A DNA stretch of 64,000 nucleotides from NCBI RefSeq assembly GCF_004103755.1, contig NZ_CP035283.1, forward strand, positions 434,001 through 498,000. Reading direction: 5' to 3'. Positions 8,512 through 17,815 of the stretch are shown piece by piece. Both the position numbers and the translations under genes were made by a program. The notes beneath the pieces are model-generated. The model made no database searches and was not told the origin of the DNA. It was given only the letters and a program-made list of their open reading frames with translations. This stretch comes from Caproiciproducens sp. NJN-50. GTDB taxonomy: Bacteria > Bacillota > Clostridia > Oscillospirales > Acutalibacteraceae. Within the stretch, counting starts at the first letter, position 1. Every line of letters starts with the position of its first letter.

Positions 8512-9402
8512 TCAGTGCTGGGCGGGTCCAAAGACCTGCTCTTTCAGCTTCATGCCGGTGGGGGTAGCCGCTAAGCCGCCCAGTGCTGTTTCGCGCAGCG
8601 ATGCCGGCAACGCACTGCCCACCTCGTCCATCGAATCAATGCACTCGTCCACCGGTATCTCAGAGCGTATACCGGCAAGCGCCATATCTGCCGAAGAAAA
8701 AGCGATCATCACACCAGACACATTGCGTTTGATGCAAGGGATTTCGACCAGCCCTGCCACCGGATCACACACCAGACCCAGCTGGTTTGCAATGGCAATG
8801 GCACAGGCATCTGCCGCCTGCTGCGGGGTACCGCCCTGCAGCTCTACCAGCGCGGCCGCAGCCATGCCCGCCGCACTGCCGCACTCTGCCTGGCAGCCGC
8901 CCTGTGCGCCGGCAAGGCAGGCGCGCTGGGCGATCACGATGCCAAACGCAGCAGCAGTAAAGATCGACATCACGATGTCTTTTTTGGGCATTTTTTTATC
9001 TTCGTACAGCGATACTAGGCACCCCGGCAAAATACCGCAGCTGCCTGCCGTCGGGGTCGCTACGATCTTGCCCATCGCCGCATTGCAGCCGGACACCGCG
9101 AGTGCGCGGCTCATGGCTCGCGTCATAAACACGCCGCTCAAGCCGCCCGCTGTGCGCTCAGAGTAGAACATCATCTTAAAGCCCTCGCCGCCGGTCAGCC
9201 CGGAGGTGGAACGTTGGTTCGGTCCCTGCCCCTGCAATACAGAATCACACATTACATCGAAGCTCTGCTCCATTTGGGCATAAACCTCTTGCTCTGTTTT
9301 TTCCATCTGCTGGGCTTGGTCCGCCAGCACAAGTTCGCTGATTTTTTTATTTTGTGCCGCCGCTGCGGCAAGCAGTTCTTCTATGGCTTGATACAGCAAC
9401 AT
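8512..9402 (-). CDS. sdaAA: L-serine dehydratase, iron-sulfur alpha subunit
   Basis: This 296-residue catalytic subunit of the two-subunit Fe-S serine dehydratase converts L-serine to pyruvate and ammonia via 2-aminoacrylate. It contains the family stretches GPNQRSTSGLTGGEG and SGCNAAMGKIVATPTAGSCG, and a downstream cysteine-rich region (QACLAGAQGGCQAECG) that supplies cluster ligands. ATG at 9402 follows AAGGAG. It is 33 bases behind the beta subunit gene and last in the unit with the symporter gene at 10142-11338. Confidence 0.95.
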   Translation of the reverse strand: MLLYQAIEELLAAAAAQNKKISELVLADQAQQMEKTEQEVYAQMEQSFDVMCDSVLQGQGPNQRSTSGLTGGEGFKMMFYSERTAGGLSGVFMTRAMSRALAVSGCNAAMGKIVATPTAGSCGILPGCLVSLYEDKKMPKKDIVMSIFTAAAFGIVIAQRACLAGAQGGCQAECGSAAGMAAAALVELQGGTPQQAADACAIAIANQLGLVCDPVAGLVEIPCIKRNVSGVMIAFSSADMALAGIRSEIPVDECIDSMDEVGSALPASLRETALGGLAATPTGMKLKEQVFGPAQH

Positions 9403-9435
9403 GAAAATTTCTCCTTAACTCTGCCGCCGTGGGCG

Positions 9436-10104
9436 TTACACGGAGCGAATCAGCAGCACATTGATCACGTTTTCGATGCCCCTCATATCGTCGATCATGC
9501 CCTGAGGAGGCATGCCGTCAATTTCGATGGTCATCATTGCTTCCCCGCCTTTGACGGGACGTGACAGTCTGAAGTTGCCGATGTTCACTTCTTTGTATTT
9601 TTCCTTCATCAGGTTGGTCACAGCGGCGATCAGGCCGGGTTTGTCGCGGTGCAGCACCAAAATGGTGTTGTGTTCTCCGGTAAAATCGACCCGCATACCG
9701 TTGATGTAATCCACCCGGATATTGCCGCCGCCGATGCTTGCACCCTGCACGGTGCATTCCTCGCCGTTTTTGCCTTTGATGTAGATACGTGCAGTATTGG
9801 GGTGTGCGCCCGGGATATCAGTGGGTACAAACTCGTATTCAATGCCGCGCTGCTGTGCAATGTCAAGCGCATCGCGGATTTCCGCCGAGTAGCTTTTGTA
9901 GCCCATGATACCTGCCATCAGCGCACGATCGGTGCCATGCCCTTTATAGGTATGTGCAAACGAGCCGGAAAGCTCGATGCGCACCTTTGCAGGCGAGGCC
10001 TGGTTCATCACCTTGTTTGCCACCCTGCCCAGTGCCACCGCGCCCGCGGTGTGCGAACTGGACGGGCCGATCATGGTGGGGCCGATAATGTCAAATACAT
10101 TCAT
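9436..10104 (-). CDS. sdaAB: L-serine dehydratase, beta subunit
   Basis: The 222-residue product has the beta-subunit opening MNVFDIIGPTMIGPSSSHTA and a C-terminal ACT domain (about residues 145-222, beginning near NTILVLHRDKPGLIAAVT), which may bind serine allosterically. The start at 10104 is preceded by GGAGGTACCAAA; the frame extends further upstream without a start signal. It lies between the symporter gene and the alpha subunit gene, all on the minus strand. Confidence 0.94.
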   Translation of the reverse strand: MNVFDIIGPTMIGPSSSHTAGAVALGRVANKVMNQASPAKVRIELSGSFAHTYKGHGTDRALMAGIMGYKSYSAEIRDALDIAQQRGIEYEFVPTDIPGAHPNTARIYIKGKNGEECTVQGASIGGGNIRVDYINGMRVDFTGEHNTILVLHRDKPGLIAAVTNLMKEKYKEVNIGNFRLSRPVKGGEAMMTIEIDGMPPQGMIDDMRGIENVINVLLIRSV

Positions 10105-10141
10105 TTTGGTACCTCCAAAGCAAATTACCGCAAGCGCCGTT

Positions 10142-11338
10142 TTATGCTTTGATCCATTTTTCGTAGATGCTGTTGACAATAACGCCGATCGCGTTATCGC
10201 CGGAGACGTTGCAGGCGGTACCGAAGGAGTCCTGCGTGATGTACAGTGCAACCATGATGGCGCAGATGGGACCGTTCGGGTCACCCGCTTCCACGCCGAA
10301 AATCATGTACAGAAACGGAAGCGCGGTCATGATGGAGCCGCCGGGAGCGCCCGGGGAAGCAACCATTGCAACACCGAGGGTCATGAGAAACGGAATGACG
10401 GTCGCAAGGCTGATGGGGATCTGGTTCATCAGGCAAACTGCGGTTGCGCAGGCAGTGATGGTAATCATGGAACCGCACATATGGATGTTGGCACACAGGG
10501 GTACCACAAAGTTGCGGATCTGTTCGCAGATGCCGTCCGCCTCTGCACACTGCAGGTTAACCGGAATGGTTGCCGCGGAGGACTGGGTGCCAAGCGCAGT
10601 GGTGTACGCCGGGATCTGGTTTTTCATAAGAGTGAACGGGCTTTTTTTGCTGATAGCGCCCGCGAGGGAGAACTGCAGCACAAGATAGATGAGGTGCATG
10701 CAGATGACCACAAGGAAGACCTTCCACAGAACGCTCAAAATAGCAAACGTTTTGCCGGATTTGGTCATATCCACGAAGGTGCCGCAGATGTAGAGCGGCA
10801 GCAGCGGAATGATAGCGGTGTGCAGCACTTTGTCGATGATGCCGGAAAAATCCTTCATGGTGTTATACAGCGTATCGCCGATTTCCTTGCCGCGCATGGT
10901 GGAAAGGCAAAGGCCAAGCACAAACGCCAGTACCACCGCCGAAAGCGTATCCAGCAGAGGCGGGATTGCGATGTTGAAGTAAGACGAGAGCGAATTGTCT
11001 GCCGTTGCCGCGATCTGCTTCAGCACGTTCGCACTGATAAAGTGCGGGAACAGGTTACTGGAAACAATATAGGACGCGGTGCCGCTGATGAGCGTAGACG
11101 AATACGCGATGCAGACAGTGATAATCAGCAGCTTGCCGGCGCCCTGGGACAGATCCGCAATGCCCATGGTGACGTAAGCAACGATCATCAGCGGAATGAT
11201 AAATTTCAGGAACGTGCTGAATATCCCCGATGCCGTCACCACAATACGGCAGATCGACTCAGGCAAAAACTGCCCGATTAAGATACCTAGGATAATCGCA
11301 ATGATCAATTTTGGTACAAGGCCCATTCCCTTTTTCAT
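10142..11338 (-). CDS. Dicarboxylate/amino acid:cation symporter (DAACS, SstT-like)
   Basis: This 398-residue membrane protein belongs to the DAACS family. It shows eight or so hydrophobic segments, the serine-rich re-entrant loop region (TTALGTQSSAATIPVNLQ) and the second loop stretch with SPGAPGG. As first gene of a unit with both serine dehydratase subunits it most likely imports serine or threonine in symport with sodium, as SstT does; that is context inference. ATG at 11338 follows GGAGGGATA. Confidence 0.88.
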   Translation of the reverse strand: MKKGMGLVPKLIIAIILGILIGQFLPESICRIVVTASGIFSTFLKFIIPLMIVAYVTMGIADLSQGAGKLLIITVCIAYSSTLISGTASYIVSSNLFPHFISANVLKQIAATADNSLSSYFNIAIPPLLDTLSAVVLAFVLGLCLSTMRGKEIGDTLYNTMKDFSGIIDKVLHTAIIPLLPLYICGTFVDMTKSGKTFAILSVLWKVFLVVICMHLIYLVLQFSLAGAISKKSPFTLMKNQIPAYTTALGTQSSAATIPVNLQCAEADGICEQIRNFVVPLCANIHMCGSMITITACATAVCLMNQIPISLATVIPFLMTLGVAMVASPGAPGGSIMTALPFLYMIFGVEAGDPNGPICAIMVALYITQDSFGTACNVSGDNAIGVIVNSIYEKWIKA

Positions 11339-11411
11339 TATGTATCCCTCCGTTTTTCAAAACTCACCTTGTCAACCGCAGAAGGCATGTCTTTTTAAAC
11401 AGTTTCTGCAA

Positions 11412-11440
11412 TTGACTTCTTCGAATATATAGTGTAACAT
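11412..11440 (+). promoter_or_regulatory. Sigma-70 promoter for the LysR-type gene
   Basis: TTGACT (11412-11417), a 17-bp spacer and TAACAT (11435-11440) point toward the LysR-type gene. A TATACGTATA palindrome follows at 11444-11453 and could be part of a regulator site in this divergent region. Confidence 0.55.
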
Positions 11441-11519
11441 GACTATACGTATAAATCCAATTCATACTTCTTATAGATGAGTTTAATAAAATTCATAATA
11501 ACTGGAGGCAATTGCGCAG

Positions 11520-12404
11520 ATGGAAATAAGGCAGCTGAATACCTTTCTAAAAGTGGTGCAATTACAAAGCTTTTCCAAAGCTGCGCAGGAGCTTGGCTAC
11601 TCTCAATCCGCCGTCACCATTCAAATCCAGATCTTGGAGCGAGAGCTGGATACCCGCCTTTTTGACCGCATGGGCAAAAAAGTGACCCTTACCTTGCCGG
11701 GCAAGCAGTTTTTGACCTATGCCACCAACATTCTAAACCAGGTTTGCGAAGCACAGGCGGCTTTGGGCAAATCAGAATCTCTGGAACACACACTGCATAT
11801 CGGTACTATCGAATCGCTGTGTTTTTTTAAATTTCCTACTATTTTGCAGTATTTTTATAAAAATCATCCGCACATCTCGATCAAAATTACTACGGCTTCC
11901 CCCACGGAGCTGATCGAAATGATGGAACATAATCTCGTGGACATTATTTACATTTTGGATCGCCCGCTTTACAACAACAACTGGGTAAAGGTGATAGAAC
12001 AGCAGGAGTACATCGTTTTTGTTTCGTCGCCGCGCTCCCCACTGGCAAAACAGTCCGCCCTGACCCTGGAAGATTTGCTGGGCGAGCGTTTTTTCCTCAC
12101 CGAAAAAGGGGACAACTACCGTTACGGGCTGGAGCAGCACCTTGCCTCCCGCAATCTTTCCCTCACCCCGTTTTTAGAGGTGGGTCACACCGAGTTTATT
12201 ATGAATATGGTGAAGCACAATCTTGGTCTGTCCTTTCTGCCGCACTTTGCCGTTAGCGAAAGCGTGCTGCGGCAGGAGCTTTCTATTTTAAATGTTACGG
12301 ATTTTCAGATGTCGATGTCGCGTCAAATCTTTTATCACAAAGAAAAGTGGCTGACCGAAGAAATGAAGGAATTTATCCGGCTTGCAAATCTCGGCATGGT
12401 GTAA
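11520..12404 (+). CDS. LysR-family transcriptional regulator
   Basis: This 294-residue protein has the LysR winged helix at residues 1-60 (MEIRQLNTFLKVVQLQSFSK, then SQSAVTIQIQILE) and a periplasmic-binding-like effector domain. ATG at 11520 follows GGAGG at longer spacing. It is divergent from the symporter and serine dehydratase genes, so it probably controls them, with serine or a product as the co-inducer; that is inference from position. Confidence 0.9.
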   Translation: MEIRQLNTFLKVVQLQSFSKAAQELGYSQSAVTIQIQILERELDTRLFDRMGKKVTLTLPGKQFLTYATNILNQVCEAQAALGKSESLEHTLHIGTIESLCFFKFPTILQYFYKNHPHISIKITTASPTELIEMMEHNLVDIIYILDRPLYNNNWVKVIEQQEYIVFVSSPRSPLAKQSALTLEDLLGERFFLTEKGDNYRYGLEQHLASRNLSLTPFLEVGHTEFIMNMVKHNLGLSFLPHFAVSESVLRQELSILNVTDFQMSMSRQIFYHKEKWLTEEMKEFIRLANLGMV

Positions 12405-12456
12405 GCCCTAAAAAATCCTATTTCTGCAGCGTTTGCTCCTTTTGCCGCACAGCACA

Positions 12457-12486
12457 AAGCCGCCGGATTTTTCTATCCGGCGGCTT
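12457..12486. terminator. Bidirectional-looking hairpin between convergent genes
   Basis: A 12-bp perfect stem AAGCCGCCGGAT with a 6-base loop lies between the LysR-type gene and the convergent NMO/FabK-like gene. The plus strand continues CTTCTGTCTGG, a weak T-run. Confidence 0.7.
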
Positions 12487-12535
12487 CTGTCTGGAACTTC
12501 TGTTTTGAGATGATATCGATTCCGGTTTCAGCGCA

Positions 12536-13510
12536 TTATCTGTTCACCCAGGAGGCTATTATTTTTTCAGAGTTCACAGCAATCTCTTCAATCACTTCTT
12601 TCACAGAGAGGATGTCGTGAATCCGACCGATGCACTCGCCCGCGGGGATCGCGCCGTCGCCGACGTCGCCGCTCAGGTAAGCCTGCCTTTGCCGTTTGCC
12701 GTTCACAAACGGCAGGATCTCCTGCAGGGTAAGCGGATGATCGGAGGAATTTTCCAATTCCATGAGCTGCTTTATCGTCTCGTTTTTAATATCCCGGGAG
12801 GCGTTCTTGATGGAGCGCTGGACGATCGCGGTGCTGCGTTCGTCCAGGTCCACAAAGAGCTGTTTAAAATTCTGATGAATCAGGCATTCGTTGGTTGCCA
12901 CAAAGCGGGTGCCCATTACGACGCCTTCCGCCCCAAGCGCCCGCGCCGCCAGATAGCTTCTGCTGTCGCAGATGCCGCCGCCCGCAATGACGGGCACGCT
13001 GACAGCGTCGACCACGCTGGGAATCAGCACCATGGTGGAGACATCATCCATGCCCGGATGGCCGCCGCACTCAAAGCCGACAATGGATACCGCGTCGACG
13101 CCGGCGGCTTCCGCCTTTTTGGCGAAGCGGATCGCCGTGGACTTGTGGATGACTTTGACGCCGGCTTCCTTCAGCATGGGGACATACGGCTTGGGATCGC
13201 GGCCCGCCAATTCGACCACCGGAACCTTTTCTTCGGCCGCGACGGCGAGAAAATCGTTCGTCATTTCGCCCGCGACCTGTACGGGCAGCATGGAAATGTT
13301 CAGGGCAAAGGGCTTATCCGTAAGGGAACGCAGCCTGCGGATGCCTTCTCTCAACTCCTCTTTGGACGTGTACAGGGAGGAATTCAAAGTGCCAAGCCCG
13401 CCCGCATTTGAAACTTCGGCCGCAAATTCCGGGACGGCGAGCCATTGCATGCCGCCTTGAACGATGGGGTACTCGATGCCGAACAGATCACAGATTTTAG
13501 ATTTCATCAT
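12536..13510 (-). CDS. NMO/FabK-like FMN-dependent TIM-barrel flavoprotein
   Basis: This 324-residue protein is of the nitronate monooxygenase / enoyl-ACP reductase II family. It has the opening GIEYPIVQGGMQWLAVPE, the GFECGGHPG loop with the family histidine, and the FMN phosphate region IAGGGICDSRS. ATG at 13510 follows AAAGGAAG. Family members include nitroalkane oxidases and FabK; the sequence does not decide between them. As the last gene of the sigma-54 unit with CoA-transferases and an acyl-CoA dehydrogenase, an enoyl-thioester reductase role is plausible but unproven. Confidence 0.8.
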   Translation of the reverse strand: MMKSKICDLFGIEYPIVQGGMQWLAVPEFAAEVSNAGGLGTLNSSLYTSKEELREGIRRLRSLTDKPFALNISMLPVQVAGEMTNDFLAVAAEEKVPVVELAGRDPKPYVPMLKEAGVKVIHKSTAIRFAKKAEAAGVDAVSIVGFECGGHPGMDDVSTMVLIPSVVDAVSVPVIAGGGICDSRSYLAARALGAEGVVMGTRFVATNECLIHQNFKQLFVDLDERSTAIVQRSIKNASRDIKNETIKQLMELENSSDHPLTLQEILPFVNGKRQRQAYLSGDVGDGAIPAGECIGRIHDILSVKEVIEEIAVNSEKIIASWVNR

Positions 13511-13546
13511 CTTTGTCTTCCTTTCACAATGACACACGTATTCTAT

Positions 13547-15010
13547 TCAATACGGAAAAATCAGACAGCCGACCGGGTAGGCCACGCAGGAGAGCAGCAG
13601 AATGCTGACGGCGGCGAGAGACCAGCCGTATTTCATCTGGTAGCCCACGGAAACCCATCCTCCTCCCGACGCAAGCCCGCCTGCCGGGCAGCAGCTTGGA
13701 GTGGACAGCGAAATATTGCCGCCCCCGGCGATCAAAAGCGCAAGCACGATGGGGTTGACTCCCGCAACGCTCATCGCGATCGGTATGATGACGGCATACA
13801 TGGAAACGGTAAGCGTGTTTGAGAGAAAATTGGTCATAACAATGATAAAGACGGCGACGCAGAGCACGAACAGGAATGCGGGCATGCCGCCGAGAAGCGG
13901 TTTCAGGGAATTCATCATCCACGTTGTGACACCGCAGTTTTTCAGCCCGAACAAATATGCCGTACCCATGACTGCGGCCATCATGAACACCGAATTCCAC
14001 GTTACGCTCCGGACGGCTTTGCCCATGTCGATCAAAGGCTTTCCGTCCACATGAATCGCGCAGAGCAGCCCGGCGGCGGCCAGCGCCGGGACTCCGGTTC
14101 CAAGGCTCTTCATATAACCGCCCAGATCTTTCATTCCCGCCGCGGTGAACAAATCCGGGCAGAGCCACACCACAATGACAAGTCCGTAAACAAGGGCTAC
14201 AATGATTTCCTGCTTGCTGATTTTCGGAACGGATCTTCGCAGAGAGTCGATATCCAGATTTTTCAGCTTGCTTACATCCGGCTTCATCCAGTAGCGGAAA
14301 ATGATCCAGAAGACCGCGAAGAACGCGATTCCGGCGGGCAGCATCATTTTTGTATACGCGGCGTAGGACACGGAGAGGTTGAAGTCGTTTTTAATGTACT
14401 CGAAAACCATCGGAATCAGGATATGGGAAACCGGAGTGATGAACATGGTCCCCTGCGCCACAAACAGAATTCCGATCATGGTGGCCTTTACCAGACTTTC
14501 ACCTTTCCGGTAGTCGGTCATCCGGAAAATTTCCTCTGCCAGCGCCATATACAGAATGATAATGGGCGAGCTGGTGGAAAACAGGCATACGATCAGAATC
14601 GAGAGGAAGAACATAAACATGATGCGCCAGGGGTTCCCGCTGCAGGAAGGACGCGTGATAAACCACAGGGCGACCCTGCGGGTCAGGCCGGTTTCCGCCA
14701 TAATGGCATTCAGCAGAAAACAGGCCACGACGAACGGGACCATTTCGCTTCCCCAGGTCTTTGAAAACAATTCGCTGGATTTGCAGATGCCGGTGGTCCC
14801 CATCATGCCTACGCAGAGCAGACTCGGCCACCCGGAACCCTCGGTACACCAGAGCCAAAGGGTGGCGAAAAAGACACCGACCACGCCCATGCCCGCTTTG
14901 GTAATCGGTTCGGGCGCCGGAAGGATGAACTGAAACAGCGCCCATACGAGAGCCGCAATCGAAAGGTTGCGGTGCGTGGAACAGCTGAATATTGATCGAT
15001 AGCCGGCCAT
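13547..15010 (-). CDS. SLC13/DASS-type anion permease
   Basis: This 487-residue protein has about a dozen hydrophobic segments and SLC13 blocks such as FSTSSPIIILYMALAEE and the C-terminal TNFLSNTLTVSMYAVIIPIA. Family members import di- or tricarboxylates or sulfate, usually with sodium. It is a close paralogue of the next gene upstream (shared QFILPAP-PITKAGMGV segment). ATG at 15010 follows GGAGGAGGAGG. It presumably imports the acid degraded by the enzymes of the same unit. Confidence 0.9.
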   Translation of the reverse strand: MAGYRSIFSCSTHRNLSIAALVWALFQFILPAPEPITKAGMGVVGVFFATLWLWCTEGSGWPSLLCVGMMGTTGICKSSELFSKTWGSEMVPFVVACFLLNAIMAETGLTRRVALWFITRPSCSGNPWRIMFMFFLSILIVCLFSTSSPIIILYMALAEEIFRMTDYRKGESLVKATMIGILFVAQGTMFITPVSHILIPMVFEYIKNDFNLSVSYAAYTKMMLPAGIAFFAVFWIIFRYWMKPDVSKLKNLDIDSLRRSVPKISKQEIIVALVYGLVIVVWLCPDLFTAAGMKDLGGYMKSLGTGVPALAAAGLLCAIHVDGKPLIDMGKAVRSVTWNSVFMMAAVMGTAYLFGLKNCGVTTWMMNSLKPLLGGMPAFLFVLCVAVFIIVMTNFLSNTLTVSMYAVIIPIAMSVAGVNPIVLALLIAGGGNISLSTPSCCPAGGLASGGGWVSVGYQMKYGWSLAAVSILLLSCVAYPVGCLIFPY

Positions 15011-15064
15011 TCTTCCTCCTCCTCCAAATTCAGGATAACATCTCCGAGGGCGCAGCCGCCCCGG

Positions 15065-16540
15065 TTATGCATGGTAAGGAAACATAAGATTGCACAGAGG
15101 GTAACCGATCGCGGCCATAATGACCAGTGTCACAGCCGCAAGGACCCAGCCGTATTTTCCCTGATAGCCGGCCGGCGTCCAACCGGCTCCGGATGCGAGG
15201 CTTGCGGCCGGGCAGGCGGACGGAGTCGCGAAACCCGCGTTGCATGCGGAGGCGATCATCAGGGCGATCGCGATCGGGTTTACGCCGGATACGGTCATGG
15301 CAATGGGAACTAGCACCGTGTACATGGAAGACACCAGCGTGTTGGACATCAGATTTGTCATAATGACGATCCAGGCCGTCGCAAACAGAACGAAGATCGG
15401 GGGGGACATCCTAGACATCAGAGGGCCGAAGGTCTGGCCCAGCCAGGTGGTGACGCCGCAGGATTTAAGGCCGAACAGGTAGGCCGTGCCCATGACGGCC
15501 GCCATCATGAAAACCGAACCCCAGGCGACGCTTTTGCAGGCCTTCTGGACGTCGAGGACCGGTTTGTCGTCGATCCGGATCATCGCCAGCACGCCGACGG
15601 CCACCATCGCGGGGATCGCCGTACCAAGGCTCTTCATATATTTACCCAAAACAGTCAGGCCTATCGCCGTAAACAGATCCGGGCAGAGCCAGACAATGAT
15701 TACAATGCCGTAGACGACGGCTGAGATGATCTCCTGGGCCGATACTTTCGGCATTGTAGCACGAAGCGCCTCGATATCGAGATTCGCCATTTTTTCAACA
15801 TCCGGTTTCATGATAAAACGGAAGATGAGCCAGAAGGCGATGAACCAGATCAGGCCGCAAAGCATAAAGATCGAAGAAAACTGCGCATAAGTGACGTCTA
15901 CGCCAAAGTCTTTGTTCATGTAACCGAAAATGGCCGGGATCAGCACGTGGGAGATCGGAGTCATGAACATGGCGCCCTGAGCCATCCAGAAGATGCTGAT
16001 CATGGTAGCCTTCGGCAGCTCGTCACCTTTTTGGTAACCCGTCATAACGAACATTTCTTCCGCAATGGCCATGTACAAGATGACAATCGGTGAACTGGTA
16101 GAAACCAGGCCGATCAACAGGCAGGACAAAAAAAGCATGAACATGATCCGCCAGGGTTTGCCCTTGCAGATTCGGCGGGTGATAAACCACATTGCGAATC
16201 TGCGGGTAAAGCCCGTTTCCGCCATTGCGATATTGAGCAGGAAACAAGCCACGACAAAGGGAACCATGGAATTGCCCCAGGTCTTTTCGAACAAATCGGT
16301 CGCGCTGCAGACTCCGGTGGTGCCCATCATGCCGACGCAGAGAATGCTGGTCCAGCCGATTCCCACCTTGATCCACAGGAAAAGCGTCGCGAGGAAGATC
16401 CCGGCGACTCCCATGCCGGCTTTTGTGATCGGCGCCGGCGCCGGAAGGATAAACTGGAAGACGGCATAGATGGCGATTGCGAGCAGCATATTCCTGGTCC
16501 AGGTCTTATCGGTCTTGATTTTTTGGATTGCTTCTTGCAT
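15065..16540 (-). CDS. SLC13/DASS-type anion permease, tandem paralogue
   Basis: The 491-residue product shares most of its sequence pattern with the neighbouring permease, for example FILPAPAPITKAGMGVAGIF and LVSTSSPIVILYMAIAEEMF. The start at 16540 (MQEAIQKIKTDKTWTRN) is behind GAGGAGGAATG. Two adjacent SLC13 genes within one sigma-54 unit suggest two related substrates, or uptake of one acid and export of its product. Neither possibility can be settled from sequence. Confidence 0.9.
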   Translation of the reverse strand: MQEAIQKIKTDKTWTRNMLLAIAIYAVFQFILPAPAPITKAGMGVAGIFLATLFLWIKVGIGWTSILCVGMMGTTGVCSATDLFEKTWGNSMVPFVVACFLLNIAMAETGFTRRFAMWFITRRICKGKPWRIMFMLFLSCLLIGLVSTSSPIVILYMAIAEEMFVMTGYQKGDELPKATMISIFWMAQGAMFMTPISHVLIPAIFGYMNKDFGVDVTYAQFSSIFMLCGLIWFIAFWLIFRFIMKPDVEKMANLDIEALRATMPKVSAQEIISAVVYGIVIIVWLCPDLFTAIGLTVLGKYMKSLGTAIPAMVAVGVLAMIRIDDKPVLDVQKACKSVAWGSVFMMAAVMGTAYLFGLKSCGVTTWLGQTFGPLMSRMSPPIFVLFATAWIVIMTNLMSNTLVSSMYTVLVPIAMTVSGVNPIAIALMIASACNAGFATPSACPAASLASGAGWTPAGYQGKYGWVLAAVTLVIMAAIGYPLCNLMFPYHA

Positions 16541-16573
16541 GAATACATTCCTCCTCAATTGGTGTAAAAAAGC

Positions 16574-17797
16574 TCATTTGGGGTTCTTTTTGCATTCAGC
16601 GGCGATTTTCCACTTCTCTTTCAGCACATGAACCTTCTCTTCGTTCCAACCGTAGCGGGCAAAGACCTCCGCGCTGTGTTCGCCGAGGTCGGGGGCCCGC
16701 TTCATCTCCATCGGCGTTTTGGAAAACTGCATCCATGGCCCGCGCGCCCGTATTGACTTCACGTTCCTGAAGCTGGGCTGGGTCGGAATTTCGACCAGAC
16801 TGCCTCTTTCCCACAGCACCGGATCGTTCGCGACCTCGTGAGTGGATTTGATCTTGCAGCAGGCGACTCCGTTGCCTTCCATCCGGCTGATTGCGTCGTC
16901 GATCCTGTCAAACCGGCTCAGCCACCCCTCGATTTCGGGCACCAGCTCCCTGATGTTTTGAGCCCGGAGCAGAACGGAGCAGAAACGGGGGTCGTCGATC
17001 AGGTCGGGCCTCTCCATTGCGGTGCACAGCCTTTTCCACATGGAAGGGGTGTACGCGGCAATCACGACGCTTTGACCGTTCTTGCCGAGGTAAATGCCAT
17101 AGGGAGCCATCGTTTGGTGGTGCCGCCCCGAGCGCGTGGGATAAGCGTCCAGCGTCGCCGCGTTTTCAAGGGTGCTGTTGCAGCTCACCAGGCCGTCCAG
17201 AAGCGAAATATCTATGTATTGGCCCTCTCCCGTCAGGTTCCGGTAATACAGAGCGGTTACAATTGCGCCGTACGCGTTGAAGCTGCCGACATAGTCGCCG
17301 ATCGTGACTCCCTGCTTTACGGGCGCTCCGTCCGGCTCGCCGGCCAGATCCATCAGCCCGGACATCCCCTGGGCGATGATGTCGAAGCCCGGCTTTTTTG
17401 CATATGCCCCGGTTTGCCCGCACGCGGAAATGGAGCAGTAAATGAGCTTGGGATTGATCTGAACCACATTCTCGTAGTCCAGGCCAAACCTTTTCATGTT
17501 GCCCGGTTTGAAGCTCTCCACCAGGATATCCGCATCCCGGATCAGACTTCTGGCCATCTCCTGAGCTTCCGGGTCGTCGAGAGCCAGCTCCACGGATTTT
17601 TTTCCGCGGTTGAACCAGATATACTGCAGAGACTGGCCCTCGATTCGGGGCGCGATCGCGCGGCTGTCGTCCCCCACGAAGGGGCGCTCGATCTTGATCA
17701 CCTCGGCGCCCAGGTCCGCAAAAATTGCGGCGCAGCAGGGGCCGGCCAGATTGTTGCTGAAGTCCAGAACCCTGATTCCTTCAAAAACCCTGCGCAT
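16574..17797 (-). CDS. Class III CoA-transferase (CaiB/BaiF family)
   Basis: This 407-residue protein has the family opening RRVFEGIRVLDFSNNLAGP and the GVTIGDYVGSFNAYG stretch, whose aspartate corresponds to the catalytic Asp of formyl-CoA transferase. Such enzymes activate carboxylic acids by transferring CoA from another acyl-CoA. ATG at 17797 follows AAGGAGGGAG. It is a paralogue of the gene at 18986-20197, including the near-identical C-terminal MKRAPDLGEH. Both keep the aspartate, so both look catalytically competent. Confidence 0.92.
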   Translation of the reverse strand: MRRVFEGIRVLDFSNNLAGPCCAAIFADLGAEVIKIERPFVGDDSRAIAPRIEGQSLQYIWFNRGKKSVELALDDPEAQEMARSLIRDADILVESFKPGNMKRFGLDYENVVQINPKLIYCSISACGQTGAYAKKPGFDIIAQGMSGLMDLAGEPDGAPVKQGVTIGDYVGSFNAYGAIVTALYYRNLTGEGQYIDISLLDGLVSCNSTLENAATLDAYPTRSGRHHQTMAPYGIYLGKNGQSVVIAAYTPSMWKRLCTAMERPDLIDDPRFCSVLLRAQNIRELVPEIEGWLSRFDRIDDAISRMEGNGVACCKIKSTHEVANDPVLWERGSLVEIPTQPSFRNVKSIRARGPWMQFSKTPMEMKRAPDLGEHSAEVFARYGWNEEKVHVLKEKWKIAAECKKNPK

Positions 17798-17815
17798 CTC
17801 TTCTCCCTCCTTCAT

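Noticed and set aside
9977..11281. Plus-strand frame of 434 codons opposite sdaAB and the DAACS gene
   Set aside because: It spans two real minus-strand genes and the gap between them, and has no protein-like motifs.
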